Assembly: GCF_029784165.1 (NCBI RefSeq)
Contig: NC_073695.1
Location: 234,781,844-234,845,843, forward strand
From: Wyeomyia smithii
Lineage: Eukaryota; Arthropoda; Insecta; Diptera; Culicidae
DNA: 64,000 nt
Reading direction: 5' to 3'
Shown here: positions 35,431-45,259 of the stretch, in pieces
How positions within the stretch are numbered: position 1 is the stretch's first letter
Layout: each line of letters starts with the position of its first letter
Position numbers and translations under genes: made by a program
Notes under the pieces: generated by a model
What the model saw: only the letters and a program-made list of their open reading frames with translations
Database searches by the model: none
Told to the model about the DNA's origin: nothing

Positions 35431-36698
35431 ATGGACGACATGCAGGTGCAACTATTCCTGGATGTGGAAACAAATGGGGAAGAGATTGAGATCTCCCCCA
35501 TCAATTCCCCTCTACCTTCCCCGCTACCTAGCCCCGTACCAAGGGTACCGGCAACACGGGTGAAAGCATACCCAGATGCTTCGAAAGGTCCGTTCGTAGT
35601 TTACTTTAGGCCCATAAAGAAGCCTCCTAACATTATACAAATAGGCAAGGACCTGGCAAAACAGTTATCGGCCGTAACCGAGATTACGAAGGTGAGGCCG
35701 AACAAACTGAGAGTTGTCGTGAGTTGCTTGAAGCAAGCAAACGAAATTGCTAGCTACGAGCTCTTTACAGTACCGCGTGTACATCCCTGCCAAGGACGTG
35801 AAGATCGACAGTAAGGTTACCGAAGGAAGCCTCACGGTCGATGACATTTTGCGTCACGGGGTTGGCTGCTTCAAGAACCCCCTGATTCAAGATGTAAAGA
35901 TACTGGATGTCAAGCAATTACATTCAGTATCCATCGAAGAAGGGAAGAAGAAATTCCTCCCTTCGGATTCCTTCCGTGTAACATTCGCCGGATCCGCACT
36001 GCCGAACTACATCTCTTTGGACAGGGTTTGTCTGCCTGTACGCCTGTACCGCGGGTCATGCATTGCCAAAACTGCAAGCAGTTAGGTCATACAGCCACCT
36101 ACTGCTGCAACAAGGCACGCTGCAGCAAGTGCAATCATGCTGAGACCGCTTGCAGTGAGGATACTGCGTTCCCTTAAGGAACGATCAAAGCGCTCTTTTG
36201 CAGAAATGCTTAAGAGGGCTGAGCCACCCTCGACAGGAAACATCTTTTCCTTTTTGCCAACCGATGAGGGTACATCTGACGATCCCGTCGAAGGGTGTTC
36301 TTATGCCTTGCCAGAGGGATCTAGGAAGAGGAGAATGCTTAACTCTCCTAATCTATTCCTATCCTAGCGGAATGACCAATAAGACAACACAAAAAGGAAG
36401 CGGTGAAGAAAAACCGAAGCAAGTACCCCCCGGTTTTAATTTCAAATCAAACCAGGAGTACCCACCGCTTCCTGGGGCACCAAAAACCCCTCTTGCACCC
36501 ATTTCTCGATCAGAAGACATAAAAGAAACAGGGTTCATAAAATTCTCTGATATTGTGGACTGGATATTTAAAACATTCAACATACCAGATCTTCTTCAAA
36601 ACATTCTTCTTGCCCTTCTCCCTACAGTGAAAACCTATTTGAAGCAACTCACAGCAACTTGGCCCCTCATTTCAGCTATCGTATCTTTCGATGACTAA
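35431..36698 (+). pseudogene. LINE ORF1 (gag-like nucleic-acid-binding protein), frameshifted
   Basis: ATG 35431 (MDDMQVQLFLDVETN) follows the microsatellite. Parts: an acidic/Pro-rich N-terminus (PLPSPLPSPVP), a central RNA-binding-like region (FVVYFRPIKKPPNIIQIGKD), a CCHC zinc knuckle CQNCKQLGHTATYC at 36064-36105 followed by a partial second knuckle (CSKCNHAETAC), then a Lys/Pro linker and a hydrophobic C-terminus (PDLLQNILLALLPTVKTYL). The frame moves from 1 to 2 near 35750, back to 1 near 36050, to 2 near 36140 and to 0 near 36360. ORF1 ends ATGACTAA, overlapping the ORF2 start. ORF1 proteins coat the LINE RNA. Confidence 0.85.
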
Positions 36699-39600
36699 TA
36701 CGTCGAAAGAGGTTAGGAATTTTGTCACTGTGTTACAGTGGAACTGCAGAAGTATCATCCCCAAATTCGATTTATTTTCACATCTGATAAACACATACAA
36801 TTGTGATGCGTTCGCGCTCTGTGAAACTTTTCTCAATTCAAATGACCAACTTAATTTTCACGATTTCAACATCATTCGTCGAGATCGAGACTCACACGGT
36901 GGAGGGGTACTTTTAGGGATCAAAAAGTGCTATTCTTTTTTCAGAATCGACCCCCCCTCGATCTCGAATATTGAAGTTGTTGCCATTCAAACGAATATGA
37001 AAGGAAAAGACCTTTGCCTTGTTTCGTTATATATTCCCACATCCGCGCGGATTGAACAGAAGCAACTCCTTGATATAGCAGAATTGCTTCCCGCACCTTT
37101 TTTGATTTTGGGAGATTTTAACTCTCACTGTTCGCTATGGGGGTCGCTGTACGACGACAACCGATCTTCTTTAATTTGTAAATTGATCGACGACTTCAAT
37201 ATGACACTTTTGAATACTGGGGAAGCGACACGTGTACCTAATCCTCCAGCACGTGAAAGCGTGCTTGACCTATCCCTCTGCTCGACATCACTAGCGTTAG
37301 ATTGCCAGTGGAAAGTAATCAACGATCCCCACGGTAGTGATCATCTTCCAATCGTTATATCAATTGCTAATGGTTCAACTCCTCCGAACCCAATCAATAT
37401 TTCCTACGACCTTACACGTAATATTGATTGGAAGCGTTATGAGTCTATTATAGCGGAATCTATCGAGACTCACGAGGAACTTCCTCCGGAGGAAGAATAC
37501 GCGTTCTTAGCTGGCTTGATAATCGACGCCGCGACTCAAGCTCAGACGAAACCGATACCCGGGGTAACGATTAGACAGCGCCCTCCCAACAAATGGTGGG
37601 ACAAAGAGTGCTCTGAGCTGTACGTGCGAAGGTCCGCGGCGTATAAGGACTACCGGGAGTACGGCACTGTCAACCTGCTTCGAAAGTACGAGGCACTGGG
37701 CAGGCAGATGAAGAGCTTAGTAAAGGCGAAAAAACGCGGGTACTGGCGGCGGTTCGTAAACGCGTTGTCGAGGGAAACAGCGATGAGCACTCTTTGGGAT
37801 ACCGCCAGGCGCATGCGGAACCGTGACGTTTCGAATGAGAGTGTGGAGTATTCAGATCGCTGGATACTCAATTTTGCCAAAAAGGTCTGTCCGGACTCTG
37901 TACCGGAACAGAAAACCTTTCGCGACGCGTTATTAGTAACTACGGAAGAGCCTCCATTTTCGATGTTGGAATTTTCAATGGCTCTCCTGTCGTGCAACAA
38001 TAAGGCTCCAGGGTTAGATAGAATAAAATTGAACCTGTTGAAGAATCTACCCGACTTTGCAAAAAGATGCTTGTTGAATTTGTTCAACAAGTTTCTTGAG
38101 CTAAATATTGTTCCGCATGACTGGAGGGAGGTAAAAGTCATTGCTATTCGGAAGCCCGGGAAACCTGCCTCTGATCACAATTCATATAGGCCGATTGCGA
38201 TGCTCTCTTGCCTCCGGAAATTAATGGAGAAAATGATTTTTACGGTTAGACAAATGGGTCGAAACAAACGGGTTACTTTCAGATACTCAATTTGGCTTTC
38301 GCCGGGATAAAGGGCCGAACGATTGCCTAGCGTTGCTTTCTACTGAAATTCAACTAGCCTTTGCTCGAAAAGAGCAAATGGCTTCTGCGTTCATGGATAT
38401 TAAGGGGGCTTTTGCCTCTGTCTCTGTAGAAGTTTTAAGCGCGAAACTTCATTCGCAGGGACTTTCACCAAATTTTAATAACTTTTTGCTCAATTTGTTG
38501 TCAGAAAAGCATATGTATTTCTCACATGGCGATTCGACAACTTCCCGAATTAGTTACATGGGTCTTCCCCAGGGTTCATGTTTAAGTCCTCTCTTATATA
38601 ATTTTTACGTCAATGACATCGATGAATGTCTTGCAAATTCATGCACGCTAAGGCAACTTGCAGACGATAGCGTTGTATCCATTACTGGTAGCGAGGCTAG
38701 CGATCTGCAAGGACCATTGCAAGATACCTTAGACAATTTGTCTGAATGGGCTCTTAAGCTGGGTATCGAATTCTCTCCGGAGAAAACTGAGCTGGTCGTT
38801 TTTTCTAGGAAGCATAATCCAGCTCAGCTGCAACTCCTACTAACGGGTAAAACAATCACTCAGGTTTTAGTCGCTAAATATCTCGGGGTCTGGTTCGACT
38901 CTAAATGCACCTGGGCTTGCCATATTAGGTATCTGACACGAAAATGCCAACAGAGGATTAATTTTCTTCGTACGATTACCGGAACCTGGTGGGGAGCCCA
39001 CCCAGGAGACCTTCTAAGGCTTTACCAAACAACGATATTGTCTGTAATTGAGTACGGCTGTTTCTGCTTTCGCTCCGCCGCGAACACGCACATTATAAAA
39101 TTAGAGAGAATACAATATCGTTGTTTGCGTATTGCCTTGGGTTGCATGCAGTCGACCCATACGATGAGTCTTGAAGTGCTAGCGGGTATTCTTCCTTTGA
39201 AACATCGTTTTTGGAATCTCTCTTACCGGTTGCTAATTCGATACACAGTTATGAACCCATTAGTAATAGAAAATTTCGAGAGGTTGGTCGACCTTCAATC
39301 TCAATCCAGATTTATGACTTTATATTTTGACTATATGGCGCAAGATATTAATCCTTCTTCATACGATTCCTCCAATGTCGCACTTTTAGATACTTCTAAT
39401 AATGCTTTATTCTTCGACACCACCATGGAACAAGACATTTCTGGTATCCCGGATCAATTGCGACATCAAGAGATCCTTAAATTTTTTTCCTATAAGTTTA
39501 AACATGTTAGTTATGATAAAAGGTTTTACACTGACGGATCTAATCTAGATGAGTCCACTGGCTTCGGTGTTTTCCACGAAAATTTTACCGCCTCCTACAA

Positions 39601-40371
39601 ACTCGATGCTCCTGCTTGCGTGTACGTCGCAGAACTTGCCGCTATTCAGTACTCTCTTGGGATCATCGAAACCCTGCCCATAGACCACTACTTCATCTTC
39701 ACAGATAGTCTCAGTGCCATTGAGGCTCTGCGATCGATGAAGACTGTGAAGCACACCCCGTATTTCCTGGGGAAAATAGGGCGGTTTTTAAGTGCTTTAA
39801 CAGATAAAAATTACCGGGTTACCTGAGCGTGGGTCCTTTCTCATTGTTCCATTCCGGGCAATGAAAAGGCTGACGCTTTAGCTAAGGTGGGTTCTATTGA
39901 TGGCGATATTTATGTAAGACCAATTGCTTATGATGAATTTTATAGCATATTGCGTCAGAGAACACTCAACAGTTGGCAATCATCATGGAACTCAGATGAA
40001 CTGGGACGGTGGCTACATTCCATTTTTCCTAAGGTATCGACGAAAGCATAGTTCAAGGGGTTGGATGTAGGTCGGGACTTCATTCGCGTGATGTCCAGAC
40101 TTATGTCCAATCACTATACGTTAAACACGCATCTCTTTCGTATAGGGCTTGTGACAGTAATCACTGCGTTTGTGGCGATGGCTACCATGACATCGAGCAT
40201 GTTGTTTGGTCGTGTACCGAATACTGTGGTGTTAGGTCTGAGCTTATAGATTCCCTTCGGGCCCGAGGAAAACAACCGAACGTACCCGTTAAAGACATTC
40301 TGGGAAGCGGTGATCTCTAGTACATGACACAGCTATACGGGTTTATAAAAAATGCTGGCATTGAAATTTGA
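36691..40371 (+). pseudogene. LINE ORF2: endonuclease, reverse transcriptase, RNase H (broken)
   Basis: Start ATG 36691 overlaps the ORF1 stop by 8 bases. Residues 1-240 are the endonuclease: QWNCRS, CETFLN, GGGVLLG, LGDFNSHCSLWG, DLSLCS and GSDHLPIV. Reverse transcriptase follows: NNKAPGLDRIK, IRKPGKPASDHNSYRPI, FMDIKGAFASV, GLPQGSCLSPLLYNFYVNDI and LADD (catalytic motif, usually Y/FADD), thumb WALKLGIEFSPEKTE. RNase H has FYTDGSN, ELAAIQYS and FTDSLSA. A Cys/His motif (HCVCGDGYHDIEHVVWSC) closes the protein near 40160-40215. Lesions: one extra base near 38240, TGA 39824, TAG 40049, a frameshift near 40150 and TAG 40318. Those are the lesions that block translation. Confidence 0.93.
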
Positions 40372-40735
40372 TTTCTTTTATCTATTTGCTAGAATACAAT
40401 TTCTGTCACAAACTGAAAGAGAATGATACACACGGCTGGAGACACTAAAACGAAGACTCGGCATCTCTATTATTACGCAGACCCCTCTGACCAAAACTGC
40501 TCAAATAGAACATCACTGGTTAGCCACGTACAATTGAATACATCCTGTAATATAAAGTTAAAAACAAAATTGTAACACCCCTCCTCTCACCTTAAATCCC
40601 CACTAGCTCGTAGTCGGCCGCGAGAATAAAAAAAGGCCTCCCTCTTTTCCCTGCTAATTTAGAATTTTAAAAAAAATGTACTTGGCTCAGTTAAACATAA
40701 ATTGTATCGTGCCGTGTCAAAAAAAAAAAAAAAAA
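40372..40735 (+). other. LINE 3' UTR and poly(A) tail
   Basis: The segment after the last ORF2 stop contains a gagaataaaaaa word near 40621 and ends in 17 A residues at about 40719-40735, followed at once by unrelated DD37E terminal sequence. The A tail is the junction expected for target-primed reverse transcription. Confidence 0.8.
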
Positions 40736-40744
40736 CTTTCCCAT

Positions 40745-41455
40745 GTAAGATAATCATGTTAGCTTCCTCACAAAAAAATATTACGTCCTTGCGTGCGGCC
40801 TTTCGGCAGTTAACGGAACATTCGCCATGGCGGACGAAAACATGCGTGTAGGCATGTTTTTAAGCTCTTTTTTCTTCATTAATTCCTCCTCCGTTCTAGC
40901 GACAAAATTGTAGGAATAGATCTTGCGCTTCAAGTTTGCCCAGAAATTCTCGATGAGACGCAGCTGTGGGACGTTGGGCGGATTCGCCGATTTCAGTACC
41001 ACATCAATATTCAGCCGCTCCATCTCCTTCAACGATCGCTTCGAGTAGGGGGCCGACGCCTAATCTGATCAGAACACCGTGTCTTCGCCCTTATGGTATT
41101 TCTTGATGAACGACGGAGCCTCAGGCACTTTGTAATATAAATTTCCCTGTTCACGGCCAGCCCGGATCGAAAGAAGAGCGGCTTTGACATTCTCTTCTCG
41201 CTGATTGTCAGCCACAACAGTAACTTCTTGGAGAACTTGGTGTGTGAAATAAACTTCACTTCGGAGCTCACTTGCTTCGTGGGAGAAGTGAAATACGAAG
41301 TACCTTGCCAGTCGTTGCCATCCAGGGTGAGATAGATTTCGTCGTCCATCACCACTGCTACGTCGCGATTTGCCGGGAAAATCGACTTGACCTCTTATTC
41401 AACCGCTGTCGCTGCGTCATTGCCTACAGCTCCGAGACCAGTCGATGGGATGGGA
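40745..41455 (-). pseudogene. Tc1/mariner-type DD37E transposase relic, copy 2 (C-terminal two thirds)
   Basis: Minus strand: LVSELxAMTQRQRLN near 41440, VVMDDEIYLTLDGNDWQGT (first catalytic Asp) near 41355, FISHTKFSKKLLLWLTIS, then a frame change to FIKKYHKGEDTVF, SD(stop)ASAPYSKRSLKEMERLN, and PNVPQLRLIENFWANLKRK. Counting from the Asp of 'SD' to the Glu of 'RLIEN' gives exactly 37 positions, so this is the DD37E signature. The C-terminus (ARTEEELMKKKELKNMP, MFSSAMANVP) ends next to the LINE poly(A). The N-terminal DNA-binding part is missing. Confidence 0.85.
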
Positions 41456-42335
41456 AACTCGCTATGAACTCGCGTGAACAACAAAACTTGACCCTATACG
41501 GTGATCGATGCAAACTTATCAATTTTGCAGGACGACGGACAATTCAGCAGGCAACAATTGTCGCTAAGCTTCTGAACAATGATGCTGAATGCATATACTC
41601 GGTAGGTTTTCAACGGATTTTCTTCGTTCTTTCGGCGGTCGATGAAAAAAATTATCTACGCATCTGGTGAAATGCAGACTTTTGTAAATTGGTTATGCAA
41701 ACTATTGAAACTATACTACTATACTATTGAAATGTATGCGATTCAATAATGATTTTCCCAGCACAGTCGACAGGATACTGAACCTAATTAACCTAGAATG
41801 CACTCTAAGGGCTTATAAGTTTCTGTTTATGGCTAAAACGGCTGAGAAAAACACAAATATCAATATGCAACACGTAACCGCGTTGCGAGGCTGAAAATGT
41901 GGCATCAGGGAAGAACAAACTGGTGTTTTCAAGAAAGATTTTTTTTGTAAGAAGTCCATGTTTAATGAGAAAATACATAAACATCATCAACCGAATGAAT
42001 TCTGTGCAACTTCTGAAATAGGTTTTTCAAGGTTAAGGTCTGTGTCACATAATTTTATGAGTATAGATTTTTGAAAAAAAAGTACAGGTTTTCACGCTTC
42101 CAGCACAAACGAAAATTTGGTAATACTGGCATAACCTCCTTCTATCTGCTTCCATCCGACACGATCAGAATTTTTTGCCGCAGCCGCACAGCTGTAATAT
42201 GCTACACGTAAAAAAGCAAAGCTGGAGTACAAACGTTTCGCTGTCGTAACTTGACCTTTCCGTTATTTGGATTTGGATTTTGTAGCCAACTATTTCAGTA
42301 TGCAGGACAATTGCGGGGCTAGTGCTACGATTCCA
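41456..42335. other. Non-coding with fragments of two dispersed repeat families
   Basis: At 41715-41775 a segment (attcaataatgattttcccag, cacagtcgacagga) resembles the 55275-55345 repeat. At about 41861-41910 and 42135-42240 lie fragments of the array family described at 44170-45252 (atatgcaacacgtaac, cgttgcgaggc; ccgcagccgcacagct). No gene recognised. Confidence 0.5.
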
Positions 42336-42522
42336 TTGTTACTACTGTTTTTGTTGGTAATCGGCGGGACACGCGTTACTTGAGACCCTATTGTGGTCAT
42401 CCACCCCCGGTGGAAATTTTGGTCGTATGCTAACTGGGAAGGCATACGGGGGTGGCGTACAACAGCGTCTGACCCGGACCGGGCGGCTCTAACATAAAAT
42501 GCGGTGTCTTGCCAACTATGAC

Positions 42523-42804
42523 TAGTGCTGGGACTTTTAACCGGATATATTCGTGAACCGGTTATCCGAAGTTCGGATCACGGATGGGAAAACGAATACT
42601 ATGCGGATGTCAGGATATCCGGATATGGATAATCGAACCGCAATTTTTTTCTGCCTTTTGAAGCCCGTTCAAATAAAACGTAACGCAAAAAATGGCTTTT
42701 TCAGAATCCCCCATCCTCTCGTACGTAATTATTTACATAATTCTCATTTAACTATGTTCGGATACAAAATCCGGATATCCGGATAACCGGCTAACTAACC
42801 CAGC
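42523..42804. mobile_element. hAT-type MITE inserted in the LINE 5' region
   Basis: TAGTGCTGGG at 42523 pairs with the cccagc(acta) end at 42799-42808, and ccggatat/atccggataaccgg words recur inside. The 8-bp direct repeat ACTATGAC flanks it (42515-42522 and 42805-42812), which is the size of a hAT target duplication; the right copy overlaps the palindromic tip. Removing it restores a continuous LINE 5' UTR reading ccaactatgacggtagca. No protein is encoded. Its age is younger than that of the LINE. Confidence 0.75.
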
Positions 42805-43255
42805 ACTATGACGGTAGCACCGTCGCGGGGCCATGTATCGCAGCCCTAGTAAGGTAGCATACCGTATCTGAACTACTACGAACAATACAGATGATAATAC
42901 GGAACGGAATAATTGGCGTGGACCTAGGCGATCGAAAAAGTACAACGATTGCTGGAAACCCGGTATTTGGAATGTAAGGACCCTACTCGAACCGGCACGC
43001 GCAGGTATCCTGGGTTATGAGCTGGGGAAGGTGAATTTGGAGGTCGCAGATATCCACAAAGTGCGGGACGTAATCCATGAGGGAGAACGTGAATACCGGG
43101 CAGTAGTTCCTATTGCGAACCTTTGAGTACCACATCTACTACAGTGGAGACGCGAAAGCAGAAAGAGAAGTCGATTTCGTACTAATTGGAAGCGTGTTAT
43201 TAGATAGAGGCCGATCGGCTTCTTCCAAAAGATTAACGGAATCAAAAACCGAAAC

Positions 43256-43561
43256 GTGTCAGCCCCTGTCATGTGCAACGACGGGGAGGGGAACCTGATT
43301 ACTGATGAATCAGAGGTTGCAAGACGTTGGAAACGAAATTTTAGTGTGCTGTTGAATGACAATGAAGACAGAGGCGCCGAAAGGGGCAGGATGAACATTG
43401 AGAAAGATGGACAAGCTGTAGAACCACCAACAATGGACGAGGTGAAGAAAGAGCTGAAGAACTGCGAGGCCGCTGGAAACAGCGGCATTCCCGCCGAGCT
43501 TTTCAAAGTCGGGAGCGAACAGCTGTATAGTGTCATTCATAGAATCTTGCTGAACATGTGA
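43256..43561 (+). pseudogene. RTE-like LINE: linker and start of reverse transcriptase
   Basis: A 101-codon open segment of the LINE above. It includes NDGEGNLITDESEVARRWK, ERGRMNIEKDGQAVEPPT, and NSGIPAELFKVGSEQLY, where family members have GKDGIPAELxK.GSE.LY. It ends at a TGA. The rest of the RT (PQGS, YADD motifs) is absent downstream, so the copy is internally deleted. Confidence 0.8.
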
Positions 43562-44009
43562 GCCGATGAAGAATTTCTCTCGGACTGATAGGGAATCGAT
43601 AGCGACCGCAAACAGGGTCTTTTACGAATTGTGTAAGCAGCTCCTCGGCATGCCTGCAAACCCGTACAAAATGAGCACTCTATAAAACACTGCTCCTCCC
43701 GATGGCCCTTATGGCCATGAAGCATGGACACCACAAAATATACTGATCAGCGTGTTATTGGTGGTTTTGAGCGTAGAATGCTTGGCGGCAAACTGAAAAA
43801 TAGTGTTTGACGCAGACGCATGAACCATGAACTATACCAGGTATACAAATGGGTGGATATAGTCAAGCTGATAAAGCAGGGCAGGTCACCCAGCCCACTG
43901 GGCATGTAGCTAGAATGCTGGAGGAACAAGAGAGGCCGTGCTGTCGACGAGGAAGCCCGCGTGATAGGTATTAGAGGTAACTGGAGGATAGCAGCCTAAG
44001 ACCGAGTGA

Positions 44010-44165
44010 TATGACGACGTATTCCGGATTCGCCACTGGACCGATAATCGGTTTGTCACCATAAAAGTAGCGTAAGCAAGTCTCTCCTGAGCTGGGATTT
44101 GAATATACGGCGTCTGCCTTGATAAGTCAGCATCGTACCTCGAGACCAGCTTCTGCATGATAAAT
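44010..44165 (-). mobile_element. tRNA-derived SINE (Feilai-like) remnant
   Basis: Minus strand: tctcgaggtacgatgctgac, ttatcaaggcagacgccg, tatattcaaatcccagctc (box B-like ATTCAAATC), aggagagact and a tail ending tggtgacaaaccgattatcgg. The order and the gcctaacaagccagtcgtcg-like wording are those of mosquito tRNA-related SINEs. It directly follows the RTE-like LINE C-terminus. Class name from recollection of the family; boundary not precise. Confidence 0.55.
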
Positions 44166-44169
44166 TGTT

Positions 44170-45252
44170 GCGTGGCTTAGAGTGCTACACCTCCTGCTAT
44201 CTGCTTCTAGCCGACATTAGAAGAATTTGATTGTCTTCTTACCGAGCTGCAACACGATATAACGTGTTATTTTGCTGTTTGGCTGAGAGTTCCATTGGTA
44301 CAATTTTCATTCCCTAGTAGCAATATTGGTTTTATCAAAGTTTTATAGTGTTTGATACTGCAAATAAGCGCATTGATATAACCAGCTCTGTTACTTGGGC
44401 ATTGCAAATATAAAATGAGATTCATGTAGAGTACGTTCTTATTACATACGAAATAAAATCTTTTTAAGTCTTTTAAAACTGGGGAAATGACATAACTCGA
44501 AAAAAAAGTCGGAGCCACTTATCAGATAGGTCTAAACCAAACATCGCGAAGTGAGATGGTATTATGGTAACAATCTTTCTGAAACAAAAACCAGACAAGA
44601 TAAAGAAAGAACGTGGATATCTCTCTGATCCTGACGCATTAACACGATAACTGATGATTAACGTGCTTCGCTAAAATTGATAAATTCGTATCAGAACATG
44701 TATTACACAGCATTCAGAATGATGAAACGTCTTAAAGATGACGGTTTATTCGACTTCACTGCAACATTTAGAACTCCATTATCATGTCTGTCACCAAACA
44801 ACGTCAGCACGAGCAGAATTTTTTTGTCCCCCAGCCGCATAGCTGCAATATGCAACACGCAACAGCGTAATAATCTGTTGCGAGGCAGAGAATACAGTAT
44901 CTTCAGGTTTCTGTTTCTATCTGACACGAGAAGAATTTGGTTGTTTTCCTTCCAAACTGCATAACGATAAAACGTGTTATTTTATTGCGTGGCTGAGAGC
45001 TCCAACAGTACAGTTCATGCTTCGAACATTCTTATTACGTCTTCTTAACATACAGAAACGCATATCTGTCTGTCTGATCCATATAGACTTGGAAACTACT
45101 GCACTATTTAATATCCGATTAGACTGCATACTATAAATAAATTGCAATGTCAATCTTTGGATGTACGCGGGATCAATTTGAAGTTTAAATAGTTTTATTA
45201 TTCAAATAAAGACGAAAATTGGTACGACGAAGTTTGCTGGGTCAGCTAGTAT
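44170..45252 (+). repeat. Dispersed repeat array with CAGCTAGTAT terminus
   Basis: Related ~120-bp segments recur at 44195-44300, 44790-44900 and 44910-45020 (words such as atctgcttctagccgacatt, gaagaatttg(a/g)ttgt, gcataacgataaaacgtgtt, tgcgtggctgagag), with further pieces at 41861-41910 and 42135-42240. The array ends at about 45200-45252 with gacgaaaattggtacgacga and tgctgggtcagctagtat, a terminus frequent in insect dispersed repeats. Whether it is a Helitron-type, LINE-type or other family is unresolved. No coding capacity. Confidence 0.55.
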
Positions 45253-45259
45253 GGAAAAG

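Larger units (their letters stand above)
34840..40735 (+). mobile_element. I-clade-like LINE retrotransposon, nearly full length, dead
   Basis: Order: a GC-richer 5' UTR (from about 34840, boundary uncertain), ATT-rich microsatellite, gag-like ORF1, overlapping ORF2, 3' UTR and a 17-A tail ending about 40735. The combination of a zinc-knuckle ORF1, apurinic-type endonuclease, reverse transcriptase and RNase H in ORF2 is that of the I clade and relatives; MosquI-type elements are known in mosquitoes. Jockey elements usually lack RNase H. No target-site duplication could be identified. ORF1 has at least four frame changes and ORF2 at least five lesions. Confidence 0.85.
42340..44010 (+). mobile_element. 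RTE-like LINE relic with internal deletions
   Basis: 5' UTR-like GC-rich text (42390-42510), interrupted by a MITE, then endonuclease start WNVRTLLEPGRAGILGYEL (near 42970), GEREYRA and FEYHIYYSGDAKAEREVDFV (43110-43180), linker and RT start DEVKKELKNCEAAGNSGIPAELFKVGSEQLY (43435-43530, split here for length), then a gap missing most of the RT, and the C-terminal GHVARMLEEQERP near 43900 with RGNWRIAA near 43975. The style of these motifs matches RTE/related LINEs of insects. The copy is fragmentary and carries stops throughout. Confidence 0.75.

Noticed and set aside
37650..38141. 163-codon open frame on the minus strand
   Set aside because: Shadow of the LINE reverse transcriptase on the plus strand.
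43015..43536. 173-codon open frame on the minus strand
   Set aside because: It is the shadow of the RTE-like LINE coding strand, whose plus-strand motifs are clear.
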